Shown piece by piece: positions 1 through 8,291 of a stretch of DNA of 64,000 nucleotides (position 1 is the first letter of the stretch; each line of letters starts with the position of its first letter). Both the position numbers and the translations under genes were made by a program. This DNA comes from Ferroacidibacillus organovorans (GTDB taxonomy: Bacteria > Bacillota > Bacilli > Alicyclobacillales > SLC66), in assembly GCF_001642725.1 (NCBI RefSeq), contig NZ_LSUQ01000008.1, positions 33,700 to 97,699 of the forward strand, given 5' to 3'. The notes beneath the pieces are model-generated. The model ran no database searches, was not told the DNA's origin, and worked only from the letters and a program-made list of their open reading frames with translations.

Positions 1-44
1 TTTCTTCACCTCAATATCGTGTATTGCAACAGACTTCCGAACTT

Positions 45-491
45 TTACACTCGTGTCGCCACTCCGCTTTTCATATTCCTCGGCATCGATTTGACGTATA
101 GCACACCCCACAAGACAAATCCCACAACAGTCGAAATCACCATTAGTGGTATGTTGATCGTCATATACATGCCCAAGTACATGATGACACCACCAACAAG
201 GGCCGGAATGATAAATCTTCTGCGGCGGATACCAATTGAAACTGTGACCAACAAAACGGAAACTACCAAAATAACGGGGCCGAATTTGAGGATCGTCTCA
301 AGCCATCCGGGTGACGACCCAGACATACTATTCATTCCCATACCGGACATAGACATAGCCGACATCGATCCCGAAACAACCGCACCCGCGACACCTATTG
401 CCGCCAAGATCATGGATCCCATACAAACGATACAACCGACAATACCAAGGATACCGCTCATTCTACTGCCAAATCTCATCCCGCGTTTCAT
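45..491 (-). CDS. Met-rich small membrane protein, function unknown
   Basis: The 148-residue product has about three to four hydrophobic segments and a loop rich in Met, Ser and Gly (SMSAMSMSGMGMNSMSG). Such Met clusters often bind Cu(I) or Ag(I), so a copper role is inferred from this loop and from the neighbouring Cys-rich protein; no family was recognised. An in-frame GTG at 527 would add 12 residues but has no ribosome site. The ATG at 491 follows a purine-rich AGGGTAGG and is preferred. The gene was divergent from the Cys-rich gene at 2278 until an IS landed between them at 587. Confidence 0.55.
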   Translation of the reverse strand: MKRGMRFGSRMSGILGIVGCIVCMGSMILAAIGVAGAVVSGSMSAMSMSGMGMNSMSGSSPGWLETILKFGPVILVVSVLLVTVSIGIRRRRFIIPALVGGVIMYLGMYMTINIPLMVISTVVGFVLWGVLYVKSMPRNMKSGVATRV

Positions 492-586
492 CAGCCTACC
501 CTGTCCCTCCCCGAACCTGGACTGCACTCACTGTGTTAAAAAATCTTTTAATCTACCCTACCTCGGCATCGTATAAGTGTCAATTA

Positions 587-2201
587 GGGCCTGCTGAATG
601 ATTTACACAGTAGACCATATGGCCCCAAAATACGTTCCAAGTAATTCTCCGAAGAGGAGCCAAAAAAGAAGCCGCAGCCTCTTCTCCAGATTCATCACCA
701 GTAGTTGCAGAGCTATCACGGTCTCACTCGTCTGACGAAGCCTTGCTCGAATCAGTCCAAGCCCATAGCTACGCTTGGCTTCGCCGAATTTCCCTTCCAC
801 TGCGTTGCGCTCGCTCATGTCTTGGTATTCTTGTTTCTTTTGTTCTGGATCCACGTGTTTAGGTGGTCGCCCGAGTTTCGGACCGCTCAACCGAATCCCG
901 TGTTCCTTGCAGTACCTAAGATTTTCTCGGGTTCGGTAGATTTTGTCCGCCAGAATCGCTTCAGGGTAGCATCCGAAGCGCTCCACATATCGTTCCACCG
1001 ACTCGATGAGTGTCGTACCCTCATTGAAGCTGTCCCAGCTTGTCCTCTCCATCATGGCGTATCCGTCCACGACGCTGATTGCAACTTTTGCACCGAACTC
1101 CACATTCGCTTTGGCCTTCCCACGTACAATGGGTCGAACATCTGGCTGCGCGATGCTTACGATTCTGTCATCCACCCGATGACTACGAGACCGATACATC
1201 TCTCGCTGCTGGCGATGCAACTCATGAATGACCAAGAGATCTCGATACTGTTTCTTCGAGAGCGCTGTGAGTGGCGTGTGTTGCCCCAATTGTTCGATGA
1301 ATCTCAAATCCCGCGCAACATAGCGCAACTGCCGTCCAATCGCCTTGCGAATCTCTGAGCGGCTTGGCTTCCGGTTCTTCGCTGTTCTCAGATAGTCACG
1401 ACGCGCTTGGCGGCGACGGTCTCTCGGTTTCTTCATGCCACCCACATGTGGCGCATGCAGGATATCGATGATATCTTCGAGCTTCTCGCGCGCGGTGTTC
1501 AGCAGTGCCAAGTCAGTCGGATATGCAATATCCGCTGGTGCACACGTTGCATCAAGAATGAGCTTTCCTTGATGCGTGCATGGTGCTTGAGACTCGTCTT
1601 TTGACCGGCCCTCTTCTTCGGAGGGGTTAGGTGGATTGCCCTTGGGCTCATCGTCGTCTCCGCTCTCTTCTTCATGACGTGCGGCCTGCACAATCCACTC
1701 ATTCACTTGGTTAATGGCGTCGGGTCCGAGCCGTTTACGAAAGTACGTTAGAAGAGAAGGATCAAAAGGTGGTTCTTCCTGATATGCCTCAAGACCGAGG
1801 AAGTACTGCAGATACGGGTTTTCTGTGATGTGTTGGACCAAGTGACGGTCGGAAAAACCTTCACGTTCCTGAATGATGAGTGCGCCAAGCGCCATCCGAA
1901 CAGACATTGCACGTCCGCCTCGAAGGTCCTTGCTAAAGTGCTTGCTGTATTCCTGTTCCACGCGACGCCACGGAATGAGATAGGCGAGCTGGACCCAACG
2001 ATTATCTTCACTGAGTCGACCACCAAACGGTAGAAAGAAGTCGCCAGGCAGTATCTGTTGATCCTGATGATTCGCGTACAATGTCCTTCCTCCAAGTGCA
2101 CGGTTTTTTGTCCGTTCCGACCAAAATCCATACACTTCAATTCGACAAAACACACTCGAAACCCTTGTTGTTAAAGGGTTTTCTATTCATTCAGCAGGCC
2201 C
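587..2201 (-). mobile_element. IS1182-like insertion sequence, complete
   Basis: Terminal inverted repeats of 15 bp read GGGCCTGCTGAATGA at 587-601 and, inverted, at 2187-2201. They enclose a single transposase gene. The sequence CAATTA lies immediately outside both ends (581-586 and 2202-2207), which fits a 6-bp target duplication. Intact ends, duplication and open reading frame point to a recent insertion. It separates the divergent promoters of the Met-rich membrane protein and the Cys-rich copper protein, and so may have changed expression of both. Family assignment is from the transposase type. Confidence 0.85.
603..2153 (-). CDS. IS1182/IS5-type DDE transposase
   Basis: The 516-residue protein has the layout of IS1182-type transposases. 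A conserved N-terminal region (about residues 30-140) contains FLPFGGRLSEDNRWVQLA. A basic, low-complexity middle follows, and then a DDE catalytic core in which DATCAPADIAYPTD, ILADKIYR and ERNAVEGKFGEAKRSYG are visible. The last motif is the usual site of the catalytic Glu. The frame is open from end to end, so the enzyme is probably functional. The start is a GTG; it catalyses only movement of the IS at 587-2201. Confidence 0.88.
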   Translation of the reverse strand: MFCRIEVYGFWSERTKNRALGGRTLYANHQDQQILPGDFFLPFGGRLSEDNRWVQLAYLIPWRRVEQEYSKHFSKDLRGGRAMSVRMALGALIIQEREGFSDRHLVQHITENPYLQYFLGLEAYQEEPPFDPSLLTYFRKRLGPDAINQVNEWIVQAARHEEESGDDDEPKGNPPNPSEEEGRSKDESQAPCTHQGKLILDATCAPADIAYPTDLALLNTAREKLEDIIDILHAPHVGGMKKPRDRRRQARRDYLRTAKNRKPSRSEIRKAIGRQLRYVARDLRFIEQLGQHTPLTALSKKQYRDLLVIHELHRQQREMYRSRSHRVDDRIVSIAQPDVRPIVRGKAKANVEFGAKVAISVVDGYAMMERTSWDSFNEGTTLIESVERYVERFGCYPEAILADKIYRTRENLRYCKEHGIRLSGPKLGRPPKHVDPEQKKQEYQDMSERNAVEGKFGEAKRSYGLGLIRARLRQTSETVIALQLLVMNLEKRLRLLFWLLFGELLGTYFGAIWSTV

Positions 2202-2277
2202 CAATTAACTGCATGAACTTGCCTTAGTTTGGACACCTTATGGGCGAACATCCCATTTTGGAAAGGGGTAGTACGTT

Positions 2278-2628
2278 GTGGCGATGCAAATGAACATGGT
2301 GTCTACCGAGAAATATCAGGCCTGCATTGACGCATGTAAGGCTTGCGGTGCCGAGTGCGAGAAGTGTGCAACAAACTGTTGCAGAATGCCGGATGCGTCA
2401 CACATGGGTAAATGCATGGAACTGTGTCGAGATTGCGCCAATATCTGCGAGTTATCTGCGCAGTTTATGTCCAGAGACAGTCAGTTTGCAAAACAGTTAT
2501 GTGGGCTGTGTGCGACGATTTGCGAAGCGTGCGCCGCAGAATGTGCAAAACACGACAACCCCACTTGCCAAAGCTGTGCTGAAGCATGCCGCAATTGTGC
2601 AACCGAATGTCATAAGATGTCTGCATAA
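2278..2628 (+). CDS. Cys-rich four-helix copper-storage-like protein (DUF326/Csp type)
   Basis: The 116-residue protein contains 21 cysteines, many spaced CxxxC along predicted helices (CIDACKACGAEC, CGLCATICEACAAEC). This is the pattern of DUF326/Csp proteins, whose four-helix bundles fill with Cu(I) bound to inward-facing Cys. No signal peptide is present, so a cytosolic (Csp3-like) copper buffer is inferred. The GTG start at 2278 follows AAAGGGG at good spacing. A short ATGGG/CCCAT dyad at 2240-2256 upstream could bind a copper sensor, but this is weak. A strong terminator follows. A decayed second copy lies at 29803-29974. Confidence 0.85.
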   Translation: MAMQMNMVSTEKYQACIDACKACGAECEKCATNCCRMPDASHMGKCMELCRDCANICELSAQFMSRDSQFAKQLCGLCATICEACAAECAKHDNPTCQSCAEACRNCATECHKMSA

Positions 2629-2631
2629 AGG

Positions 2632-2659
2632 ACAGTAGGAGGCGTTTGCCTCCTACTGT
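2632..2659 (+). terminator. Rho-independent terminator of the Cys-rich gene
   Basis: A perfect 12-bp stem (ACAGTAGGAGGC / GCCTCCTACTGT) closes a GTTT loop a few bases after the stop codon and is followed by a T-rich stretch. Confidence 0.85.
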
Positions 2660-2693
2660 TGGTTTCTACACTCATTGGTGAATAATCAATTCC

Positions 2694-3518
2694 TTAACTT
2701 GCGCCCTTCTCTTTTACTTTCAACAACGCTCGCCATATGGAAGAACCGCCAATACCAGCCATAATGACAATGACCAGAAGCAAAGCGACGTTGATAGTAT
2801 CTAGGTTGTGAATATGTACCCCTGTTGCAATCCCCCAATCCATCAGCCCCGGCAGCCAGAACGCAATAATTGCAATAAAAACAAATAAAATCCCTCCATA
2901 AAGGAGCGTATTTCCTGCAACATAACGGCCAATAAATGCCTTTGCCTTGTCCCCCAAATTTCTCTGCTCCATCCACCGGCCAAATGCGGCACCAATGATC
3001 ACTTGCATAATCGTGCTCCCTGCTCCATACAAAAAGCCTGGCATAAAACCGAGCCAGGGAGTTGGCATGGTAGGAGCAATCACGGTATAAAGAATGGTTG
3101 CCATTGCGCCTATACCCCAACCGGCCACGAATCCATGTAGCAATGCCAAATTCACAGGTATGGGTTTCCCATTGTCAGATACAGCGGGAAGCAATCGTTC
3201 TACCCATGGTAAGAAACGAAAAGACTTGCCTCGGTTCAGGACATAATACCCATAAAGCGCCATCACCAGTCCAACCAAGAAATAAATAATCGTTTCTTCT
3301 CCGGGTTTCATTAAAAAACCCGCGAGTGCAAAATAAGCCAACTGGGAAACAATCGCCCTTTGCGCTGTGAACGCAGCCGAGAAGTAAAACCCCGCGCGCA
3401 TCCCTCCTTTAGTGCTGTAACTGCCGATGGCATAACTGAACGTGATCGGCCAAGTATGTTCATCCGGTGTAATCCCGTGAATCATGCCAAGAAACAGAGC
3501 GGTCATTAAATCCATCAT
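2694..3518 (-). CDS. Multi-pass membrane transporter, copy A (HGITPDEHTWP motif), likely metal
   Basis: The 274-residue protein has about six to seven hydrophobic segments. An N-terminal helix carries HGITPDEHTWPITFSYAIG, which recalls the His/Asp motif of NicO/NiCoT and related LysE-superfamily metal permeases, although exact membership is uncertain. The gene lies 32 bp downstream of a Fur-family regulator behind a perfect Fur-type palindrome, so metal-dependent repression is likely and transport of a metal or related ion is inferred. A close homologue (copy B, 14200-15069) sits in the same arrangement inside a Tn3-type unit, and the HGI(T)PDEHTWP and DKAKAFIGR segments are nearly identical. 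Confidence 0.65.
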   Translation of the reverse strand: MMDLMTALFLGMIHGITPDEHTWPITFSYAIGSYSTKGGMRAGFYFSAAFTAQRAIVSQLAYFALAGFLMKPGEETIIYFLVGLVMALYGYYVLNRGKSFRFLPWVERLLPAVSDNGKPIPVNLALLHGFVAGWGIGAMATILYTVIAPTMPTPWLGFMPGFLYGAGSTIMQVIIGAAFGRWMEQRNLGDKAKAFIGRYVAGNTLLYGGILFVFIAIIAFWLPGLMDWGIATGVHIHNLDTINVALLLVIVIMAGIGGSSIWRALLKVKEKGAS

Positions 3519-3550
3519 GAGGGATACATGTTAGGGATTCCACAAGTTTA

Positions 3551-3973
3551 TCAATTGAACTCACCGAACCTCTCTCTGGTAAACGTCGCACATGTACCGA
3601 ACAAATCAAGTTTGTGGTACTCGACCACACAGCCATCCGGAGTGCTAAGTTCCTGCTGACAATCAAAAAGGTCATTTACCCGGTGGCAGTCAAGACAGAT
3701 AAAATGATGATGATGCGAGTGCGTGCAGTAGGTGTAGTACACCGCACCATCAAGCAAGAACGGCGAGACCAACCCAATTTTAGTCAAGACTTCGAGCATC
3801 CGATATACTGTGGTTAGGCCAATCCCTACTCCTGCGCCCAACGCTGCTTGGTGAAGCTGAATCGGCGTTCGTGCTTTGTTCGCATGTGAAAATAAACCGA
3901 GCAGTGCTTTGCGCTCTTGAGTGAGGCGATAGTTTTGCTCATGCAACAATGATCGAATATTCGTTATCATCAT
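3551..3973 (-). CDS. Fur-family metal-dependent repressor, copy A
   Basis: The 140-residue product has the Fur winged helix (RLTQERKALLGLF, GLTTVYRMLEVL) followed by the dimer domain with HSHHHHFICLDCHRV, which provides regulatory metal ligands and one CxxC. Family members usually have a second C-terminal CxxC binding structural zinc. Here only one Cys (GTCATFTRERF) remains, whereas copy B keeps CSDC, so structural zinc binding may be altered. The ATG follows AAGAAGG, and the Fur palindrome lies directly upstream, implying autoregulation together with the downstream transporter. Confidence 0.9.
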   Translation of the reverse strand: MMITNIRSLLHEQNYRLTQERKALLGLFSHANKARTPIQLHQAALGAGVGIGLTTVYRMLEVLTKIGLVSPFLLDGAVYYTYCTHSHHHHFICLDCHRVNDLFDCQQELSTPDGCVVEYHKLDLFGTCATFTRERFGEFN

Positions 3974-3979
3974 GCCTTC

Positions 3980-4002
3980 TTATTGAAAATCATTTTCAAT
4001 AA
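3980..4002. promoter_or_regulatory. Fur-box palindrome before fur copy A
   Basis: A perfect 23-bp palindrome (11-1-11) is centred on the C at 3991. Its core TGAAAATCATTTTCA is two bases from the 7-1-7 Bacillus Fur consensus TGATAATNATTATCA. It lies seven bases upstream of the fur ATG, so binding would block both fur and the transporter behind it. Confidence 0.88.
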
Positions 4003-4051
4003 TGGATTGTACGGTTTGCTATCTCGTCTTGTCAATAAAACCTGCGACAGT

Positions 4052-4081
4052 TTGATTATGATGTAAGTGGGATACTATAAT
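4052..4081 (+). promoter_or_regulatory. Sigma-A-type promoter for the COG4705-like gene
   Basis: TTGATT at 4052 and a consensus TATAAT at 4076 are separated by 18 bp and point toward the plus-strand gene at 4210. The implied leader of about 120 bases has no riboswitch that I recognise. Confidence 0.6.
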
Positions 4082-4209
4082 ATTTCGACTTAAACAGCTA
4101 GATCGAGGAGAACGTTCACGATACTTCTCAACGATTTTCCACCATGAAGATGTGATAGGCTATAAAGGTGATTTATCAAGTGCGTTCATGTAGGGGGACC
4201 AAAACATCT

Positions 4210-5010
4210 ATGAATCAATCCTATTCCGTCAACCGAATCCGAGGCATACGTCCATTAACCAAGGTTCCAGAAGTAACAATATACTTCTGGATTGTGAAGT
4301 TGCTGACGACCGCTATGGGTGAATCGACATCGGATTATCTGGTTTATCACATCAATCCATATATGGCGGTCATTCTTGGCTTCCTTGGTTTTGTTATCGC
4401 GTTCGTTCTACAGTTTACCATTCGCAAGTACGTGGCGTGGATCTATTGGTTATTTGTCGTCATGGTTGCAATTTTCGGCACGATGGTTGCTGATGTGACC
4501 CACGTTGTCTTGGGAGTATCATATTTAATCTCGACCATCGTCTTTGCCATATTCATGATCGTGGCGTTTACGATTTGGTACAAGGTGGAGAAGACGCTTT
4601 CTATCCACAGTATCAACACTCGACGACGTGAGGTGTTTTATTGGTCGGCGGTGCTCGCAACCTTTGCGTTGGGAACTGCTATCAGTGATATGACGGCTAT
4701 GACATTGCATCTTGGCTTCTTCGCATCAGGCATTCTGTTTGCGGTGCTGTTCCTGCTTCCTGCACTAGGATATTCACTGTTCAGGTTCAATTCGATTTTC
4801 GCCTTCTGGTTCGCTTATATCATGACCCGTCCACTTGGGGCTTCGTTTGCTGATTGGTTCGGGAAGCCAAAGAGTATTACGGGCCTCGGATACGGCGATG
4901 GGATCGTGGCTATGGTGTTGACAGCACTTATCATTATCTTCGTTGGTTATTTGACCGTCACTCGTAGGGATGTCCAACGCGAAACAGCCAGGTTGGGGTT
5001 CGAAAGATAG
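4210..5010 (+). CDS. COG4705-like multi-pass membrane protein
   Basis: The 266-residue protein has about eight hydrophobic segments in two similar halves. The segments KVPEVTIYFWIVKLL, TAMGESTSDY and RPLGASFADW are typical of the COG4705 family of membrane proteins, whose substrate is not firmly known. The halves look like an internal duplication (GESTSDYLVY and ASFADWFG occupy matching positions). An in-frame GTG at 4168 exists, but the ATG at 4210 follows AGGGGGA and is preferred. The gene is monocistronic: its own promoter lies upstream and a strong terminator follows. Confidence 0.65.
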   Translation: MNQSYSVNRIRGIRPLTKVPEVTIYFWIVKLLTTAMGESTSDYLVYHINPYMAVILGFLGFVIAFVLQFTIRKYVAWIYWLFVVMVAIFGTMVADVTHVVLGVSYLISTIVFAIFMIVAFTIWYKVEKTLSIHSINTRRREVFYWSAVLATFALGTAISDMTAMTLHLGFFASGILFAVLFLLPALGYSLFRFNSIFAFWFAYIMTRPLGASFADWFGKPKSITGLGYGDGIVAMVLTALIIIFVGYLTVTRRDVQRETARLGFER

Positions 5011-5031
5011 TGTACTCGATACCACTCGACA

Positions 5032-5068
5032 AAATAGCGTGCCAAATCAACTGATTGGCACGCTATTT
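5032..5068 (+). terminator. Rho-independent terminator
   Basis: A 14-bp perfect stem (AAATAGCGTGCCAA / TTGGCACGCTATTT) with a 9-base loop sits 22 bases after the stop at 5010. Because the stem starts with A residues and ends with T residues, it can also work on the minus strand for the lgt-side operon. Confidence 0.85.
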
Positions 5069-5170
5069 CTTTGTGTCTGTTTTGATACTTCGTGAAATCA
5101 TGTGTTAATTCACATGTCATTTGGACTGCGAATTCTTTTTTGTCCTTCAAAACGCAACCCGCAGCATAAG

Positions 5171-5419
5171 TCACCCAGCCCCTTTGTTGTCCGTACTATC
5201 CACGCGCGTGCCCTGATGCATACGCAGTAGCCGACTTACGATCCAGTTCGCCGTCAGACTTACAACTGACAAGGTGGTCATATAAACGAAGAACGAGTCG
5301 CGGTAATGCGTTATCATCCAGTACCCGGCGATTGTGCCAAGCATGTAACCCGGGATTCGCCACGCCGCCTGTCGATACCGTTTGGCGATTCGAAGGAGGT
5401 TACTCAACATCACACCCAT
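5171..5419 (-). CDS. Small membrane protein, unknown
   Basis: The 82-residue product has a basic N-terminus and two hydrophobic segments (IPGYMLGTIAGYWMI and FVYMTTLSVVSLTANWIV). It is 33 bp downstream of lgt on the same strand and is probably co-transcribed with it. No family was recognised. An internal ATG four codons in is equally possible as the start. Confidence 0.5.
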   Translation of the reverse strand: MGVMLSNLLRIAKRYRQAAWRIPGYMLGTIAGYWMITHYRDSFFVYMTTLSVVSLTANWIVSRLLRMHQGTRVDSTDNKGAG

Positions 5420-5452
5420 CCTGTCGTCGTAATGTAACGCGGCCGTGGGGTT

Positions 5453-6247
5453 TCAAGTGTCTGATGTTATCGGTTTTTTGCGATCAAATACGAAGAGTAG
5501 AATGGTAATCACCACACCTGCAATCACAACTGGCATTGAGGTCCACTGCGCCGCATCCCAGTGAAATAAAAATCTAGGAGAGTCCCCTCTCAGCATTTCC
5601 AACAAAAACCGGACAAAATTATAACCGACCAGATAAAACATAAACAGGAACCCTTTCGGCCACCTGCGTTGCTTCAGTACCAACATCAGGGCAAACAATA
5701 TGATATCGGCTTGTCCCTCCCACACCTCTGCAGGCCAGAGAGGTTGGTTGCCATAGGTCTGATACGCGAGTGTTGATTTGGGGTACAACAAGCCATAGCC
5801 AAGATGCGTTGGGCTACCGAATGCGTCTCCATTCATCAAATTGGCGTCACGTCCGATGCTTTGCGCGAGCAAAAGGGCTGGAGCGACGATATCTGCCATT
5901 GTCCAAAAGGATAGTTTGTGTCGGCGAATATACCAGATACCAACGACTAATGCACCCGCAACACCACCTTGAATAGACAGCCCTCCATGCCAAATGGCGA
6001 TGATTTGACCCAGGTGTTTCGAGTAGTACTGCCAGTCAAAGAAGAAAACCTGCCAGAACCGGGAACCAACCAAACCTCCAATCAGTAACCAAGGTGCCAA
6101 ATTCCACAAGTGAGGAACATACTCCGGCTTCTTATCAGCCTTTGCAAAATACACGGCCGCCCCAAGTCCAAACAAAAATGCCGCTGCAAAAATCGTGCTG
6201 TACGCTCGCACAGGAAAGTTCCCTATCCAGAACCAATACTGATGCAA
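5453..6247 (-). CDS. lgt: Prolipoprotein diacylglyceryl transferase (Lgt) paralogue
   Basis: Lgt moves diacylglycerol from phosphatidylglycerol onto the lipobox Cys of prolipoproteins at the membrane. The 264-residue protein has the family's seven-helix layout. WHGGLSIQGG carries the conserved His, and IGRDANLMNGDAFG stands where the GRxGNFxNxE signature is normally found, with Arg and Asn kept but the rest divergent. The TTG start at 6247 follows GAGGG. A divergent second Lgt beside a lipoprotein and thioredoxin genes suggests an accessory enzyme of this island rather than the housekeeping copy. Confidence 0.82.
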   Translation of the reverse strand: MHQYWFWIGNFPVRAYSTIFAAAFLFGLGAAVYFAKADKKPEYVPHLWNLAPWLLIGGLVGSRFWQVFFFDWQYYSKHLGQIIAIWHGGLSIQGGVAGALVVGIWYIRRHKLSFWTMADIVAPALLLAQSIGRDANLMNGDAFGSPTHLGYGLLYPKSTLAYQTYGNQPLWPAEVWEGQADIILFALMLVLKQRRWPKGFLFMFYLVGYNFVRFLLEMLRGDSPRFLFHWDAAQWTSMPVVIAGVVITILLFVFDRKKPITSDT

Positions 6248-6354
6248 TCAATATCCCTCACTTTCCCCTAGGCCGTAGGCTTGCCATTCATCCGCATTAA
6301 GCTTATCATAGACGTAGCACGGTACGATACCCCGGTTATGTATTATGAAAATTT

Positions 6355-6379
6355 GATGACATTTGACGCACTTGTCATC
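6355..6379. promoter_or_regulatory. Dyad upstream of the thioredoxin operon
   Basis: GATGACA at 6355-6361 is mirrored by TGTCATC at 6373-6379, with 11 bases between that include TTGACG, a possible -35 box. The position in the lgt/tlpA divergent spacer makes it a candidate operator. No regulator can be named. Confidence 0.35.
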
Positions 6380-6463
6380 CTATTTGTACCGTAAAGGGAA
6401 CGCTATTCGTGCGGGTATCCATGCTAATTTTCACATGCCATCCACATACGGGAGTTCGTTAAA

Positions 6464-7000
6464 ATGCACAAGGTTCCTCGTCGCAATATCATTATTTTTA
6501 GCGTTGCTGCAATCGTGGCCGGAATTTTAGGATACTATCTATGGCAGTATGGAAAATATGTAACACCCGCTAAGATTGGTGACATTACGCCAGACATAAA
6601 GGCCGTTACAGTAACCGGGCAAAGCTTCGAACTGAAAAACCTACAAGGCGACCCGGTCTTTCTAAACTTTTTCACGCCATGGTGTCCACCTTGCATTCAG
6701 GAGACGCCAGACCTGATTGCCTTTGCCAAACAGTATGGCAAACGGATACATGTCGTCCTAATTGACCGGGGCGACGATAGCGTTTTGGTTCGAAACTATG
6801 TGAGCAAATACCACATCCCGTCAGAGATGACGGTGCTATTAAGTTCGACCGATCATTGGTCCCCTCCTTACGGGGTGACAGGTCAACCTGAAACGTTCTT
6901 GATTTCATCAAACGGCCGGATTGTCAAACATATTATCGGCCCACTGACAGAAGCGCAGATGGTTCAATACGCCAAAGAGGCGGGTATGAAGAACCCTTAG
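6464..7000 (+). CDS. TlpA/ResA-type membrane-anchored thioredoxin
   Basis: The 178-residue protein has an N-terminal membrane anchor (residues 8-26) and an extracytoplasmic thioredoxin fold. The active site is WCPPC (C74, C77), and a cis-proline segment TGQPETFLI follows later. ResA/TlpA proteins reduce disulfides in apocytochrome c or cuproproteins outside the membrane. It opens a four-gene cluster (TlpA, CcdA, TlpA, membrane protein) with tight spacing, so it probably receives electrons from the CcdA encoded next. It could serve copper-site or c-type cytochrome assembly, but no cytochrome is present here. Confidence 0.85.
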   Translation: MHKVPRRNIIIFSVAAIVAGILGYYLWQYGKYVTPAKIGDITPDIKAVTVTGQSFELKNLQGDPVFLNFFTPWCPPCIQETPDLIAFAKQYGKRIHVVLIDRGDDSVLVRNYVSKYHIPSEMTVLLSSTDHWSPPYGVTGQPETFLISSNGRIVKHIIGPLTEAQMVQYAKEAGMKNP

Positions 7001-7013
7001 AGGAGGGCTTACG

Positions 7014-7727
7014 CTGCTCGGAACACATCCAACCTTGTTACTTTCGTTTATTGCAGGTGTGTTGTCTTTTCTGTCTCCCTGCTGTCTGCCACTTTATCCA
7101 TCATACATCTCGTATATCTCAGGGGTCACATTCAGTCCGACCGAAACACATACCTTGAACCATCGTATGAAAGCGGTCACGCACACCCTGTTCTTCATCC
7201 TTGGCTTCTCGATCATCTTCTTTGCTCTGGGTCTATCCGCCACCTTAGTCGGACAGGTGTTTGTTGGCTACCGAAACGTCATCCGGATCGTCGGTGGTGT
7301 GGTTGTTATCATCATGGGATTGGCACTCAGTGGCCTATTAACACCCAAATGGCTGATGATGGAGAAAAGGTGGGAATATAAGGGTAAGAAAACGGGATAC
7401 TTCGGATCCGTTCTTGTTGGCATAAGTTTCGCCGCCGGATGGTCGCCTTGCATTGGTCCAATTCTGGGTGCTGTGCTCGTACTCAGCGCAAGCCAAAGCG
7501 CCTATGGAGTCTCGCTCATTATGGCGTACATCGTCGGTTTTGCCATACCATTTCTCATTCTCGGAGCATCGTTGGGTTCTGTACGAAAATTGACCAAGTA
7601 TGGGGCACTGCTGTCCAAAATTGGCGGTTATATCATGATTGTCATGGGTGTTCTGCTTTTGACCAACATGTTATCCCGCATCACGATCTTGCTCATCCGC
7701 CTCTATGGTGGGTTTACCGGATTCTAG
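7014..7727 (+). CDS. ccdA: CcdA-type thiol-electron membrane transporter, non-AUG start
   Basis: CcdA carries reducing equivalents from cytosolic thioredoxin across the membrane. The six-helix protein shows both redox motifs: SFLSPCCLPLYPSYISYISG near the N-terminus and AAGWSPCIGPILGAVL in the fourth helix. The first ordinary start codon, TTG at 7035, lacks a ribosome site and would trim the first helix. A perfect GGAGGG at 7002-7007 instead points to CTG at 7014 (or ACG at 7011), giving LLGTHPTLLLSF as the beginning. It lies 13 bp after the TlpA gene and 12 bp before a second one. Confidence 0.85.
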   Translation: MLGTHPTLLLSFIAGVLSFLSPCCLPLYPSYISYISGVTFSPTETHTLNHRMKAVTHTLFFILGFSIIFFALGLSATLVGQVFVGYRNVIRIVGGVVVIIMGLALSGLLTPKWLMMEKRWEYKGKKTGYFGSVLVGISFAAGWSPCIGPILGAVLVLSASQSAYGVSLIMAYIVGFAIPFLILGASLGSVRKLTKYGALLSKIGGYIMIVMGVLLLTNMLSRITILLIRLYGGFTGF

Positions 7728-7739
7728 GAGGCCAAATGC

Positions 7740-8291
7740 ATGGTGAATAAACGATTTAAATGGTCACTCATTAGTGTAGTCGTATTGGGCTCAATTTTTT
7801 TCACAGCCTGGGCAGGTGGAAATCGGAGCATGACCGCTGCGTCCACGGGAACATTGACAGCCGCACCGCAGATTGGATATCGCATGCCCCCGTTTACCTT
7901 GCCAGTCTTAGGTTCAGACAAAACGATTTCCTCTGCAAACCTCACCGGAAAACCGATTTTTATCAACTTCTGGACTTCCTGGTGTACGTATTGCAGGCTG
8001 GAAGCACCCGACATTGAGCAGGCCTACAAAAAGTATGGCAACAAAGTCGTGTTTCTCAGTGTCAACGTGACATCAGAGGACAGCATGCCAGCCATCGAAG
8101 CCTTTACGCAAGAGTTCGGAATGACATGGCAAGTTCCACTAGACACCACAGGTGCTGTAGCACAGAAATATCAGATTATTGCATTTCCCACTTCATTTTT
8201 TGTGAACAAGTCGGGGCTGATTGAAGATAAAGTCGTTGGTGCTCTTTCCCCTGGCACATTAAACGCTGATTTGGAGGCGATTTCAAAATAA
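7740..8291 (+). CDS. Second TlpA-type thioredoxin
   Basis: This 183-residue protein has a signal anchor (about residues 9-25) and a thioredoxin domain with WCTYC (C82, C85), which is less oxidising or reducing in a different way from the CPPC of its neighbour. The cis-Pro loop is AFPTSFFV. The ATG at 7740 follows AGGAGGCC. Its stop codon overlaps the start of the next gene by one base, so the four genes are one operon. Two TlpA proteins with different active-site dipeptides and a shared CcdA suggest a two-step disulfide relay. Confidence 0.82.
   Translation: MVNKRFKWSLISVVVLGSIFFTAWAGGNRSMTAASTGTLTAAPQIGYRMPPFTLPVLGSDKTISSANLTGKPIFINFWTSWCTYCRLEAPDIEQAYKKYGNKVVFLSVNVTSEDSMPAIEAFTQEFGMTWQVPLDTTGAVAQKYQIIAFPTSFFVNKSGLIEDKVVGALSPGTLNADLEAISK

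Noticed and set aside
705..1358. Long plus-strand frame inside the IS1182 transposase
   Set aside because: It lies antisense to a complete transposase and has no ribosome site.
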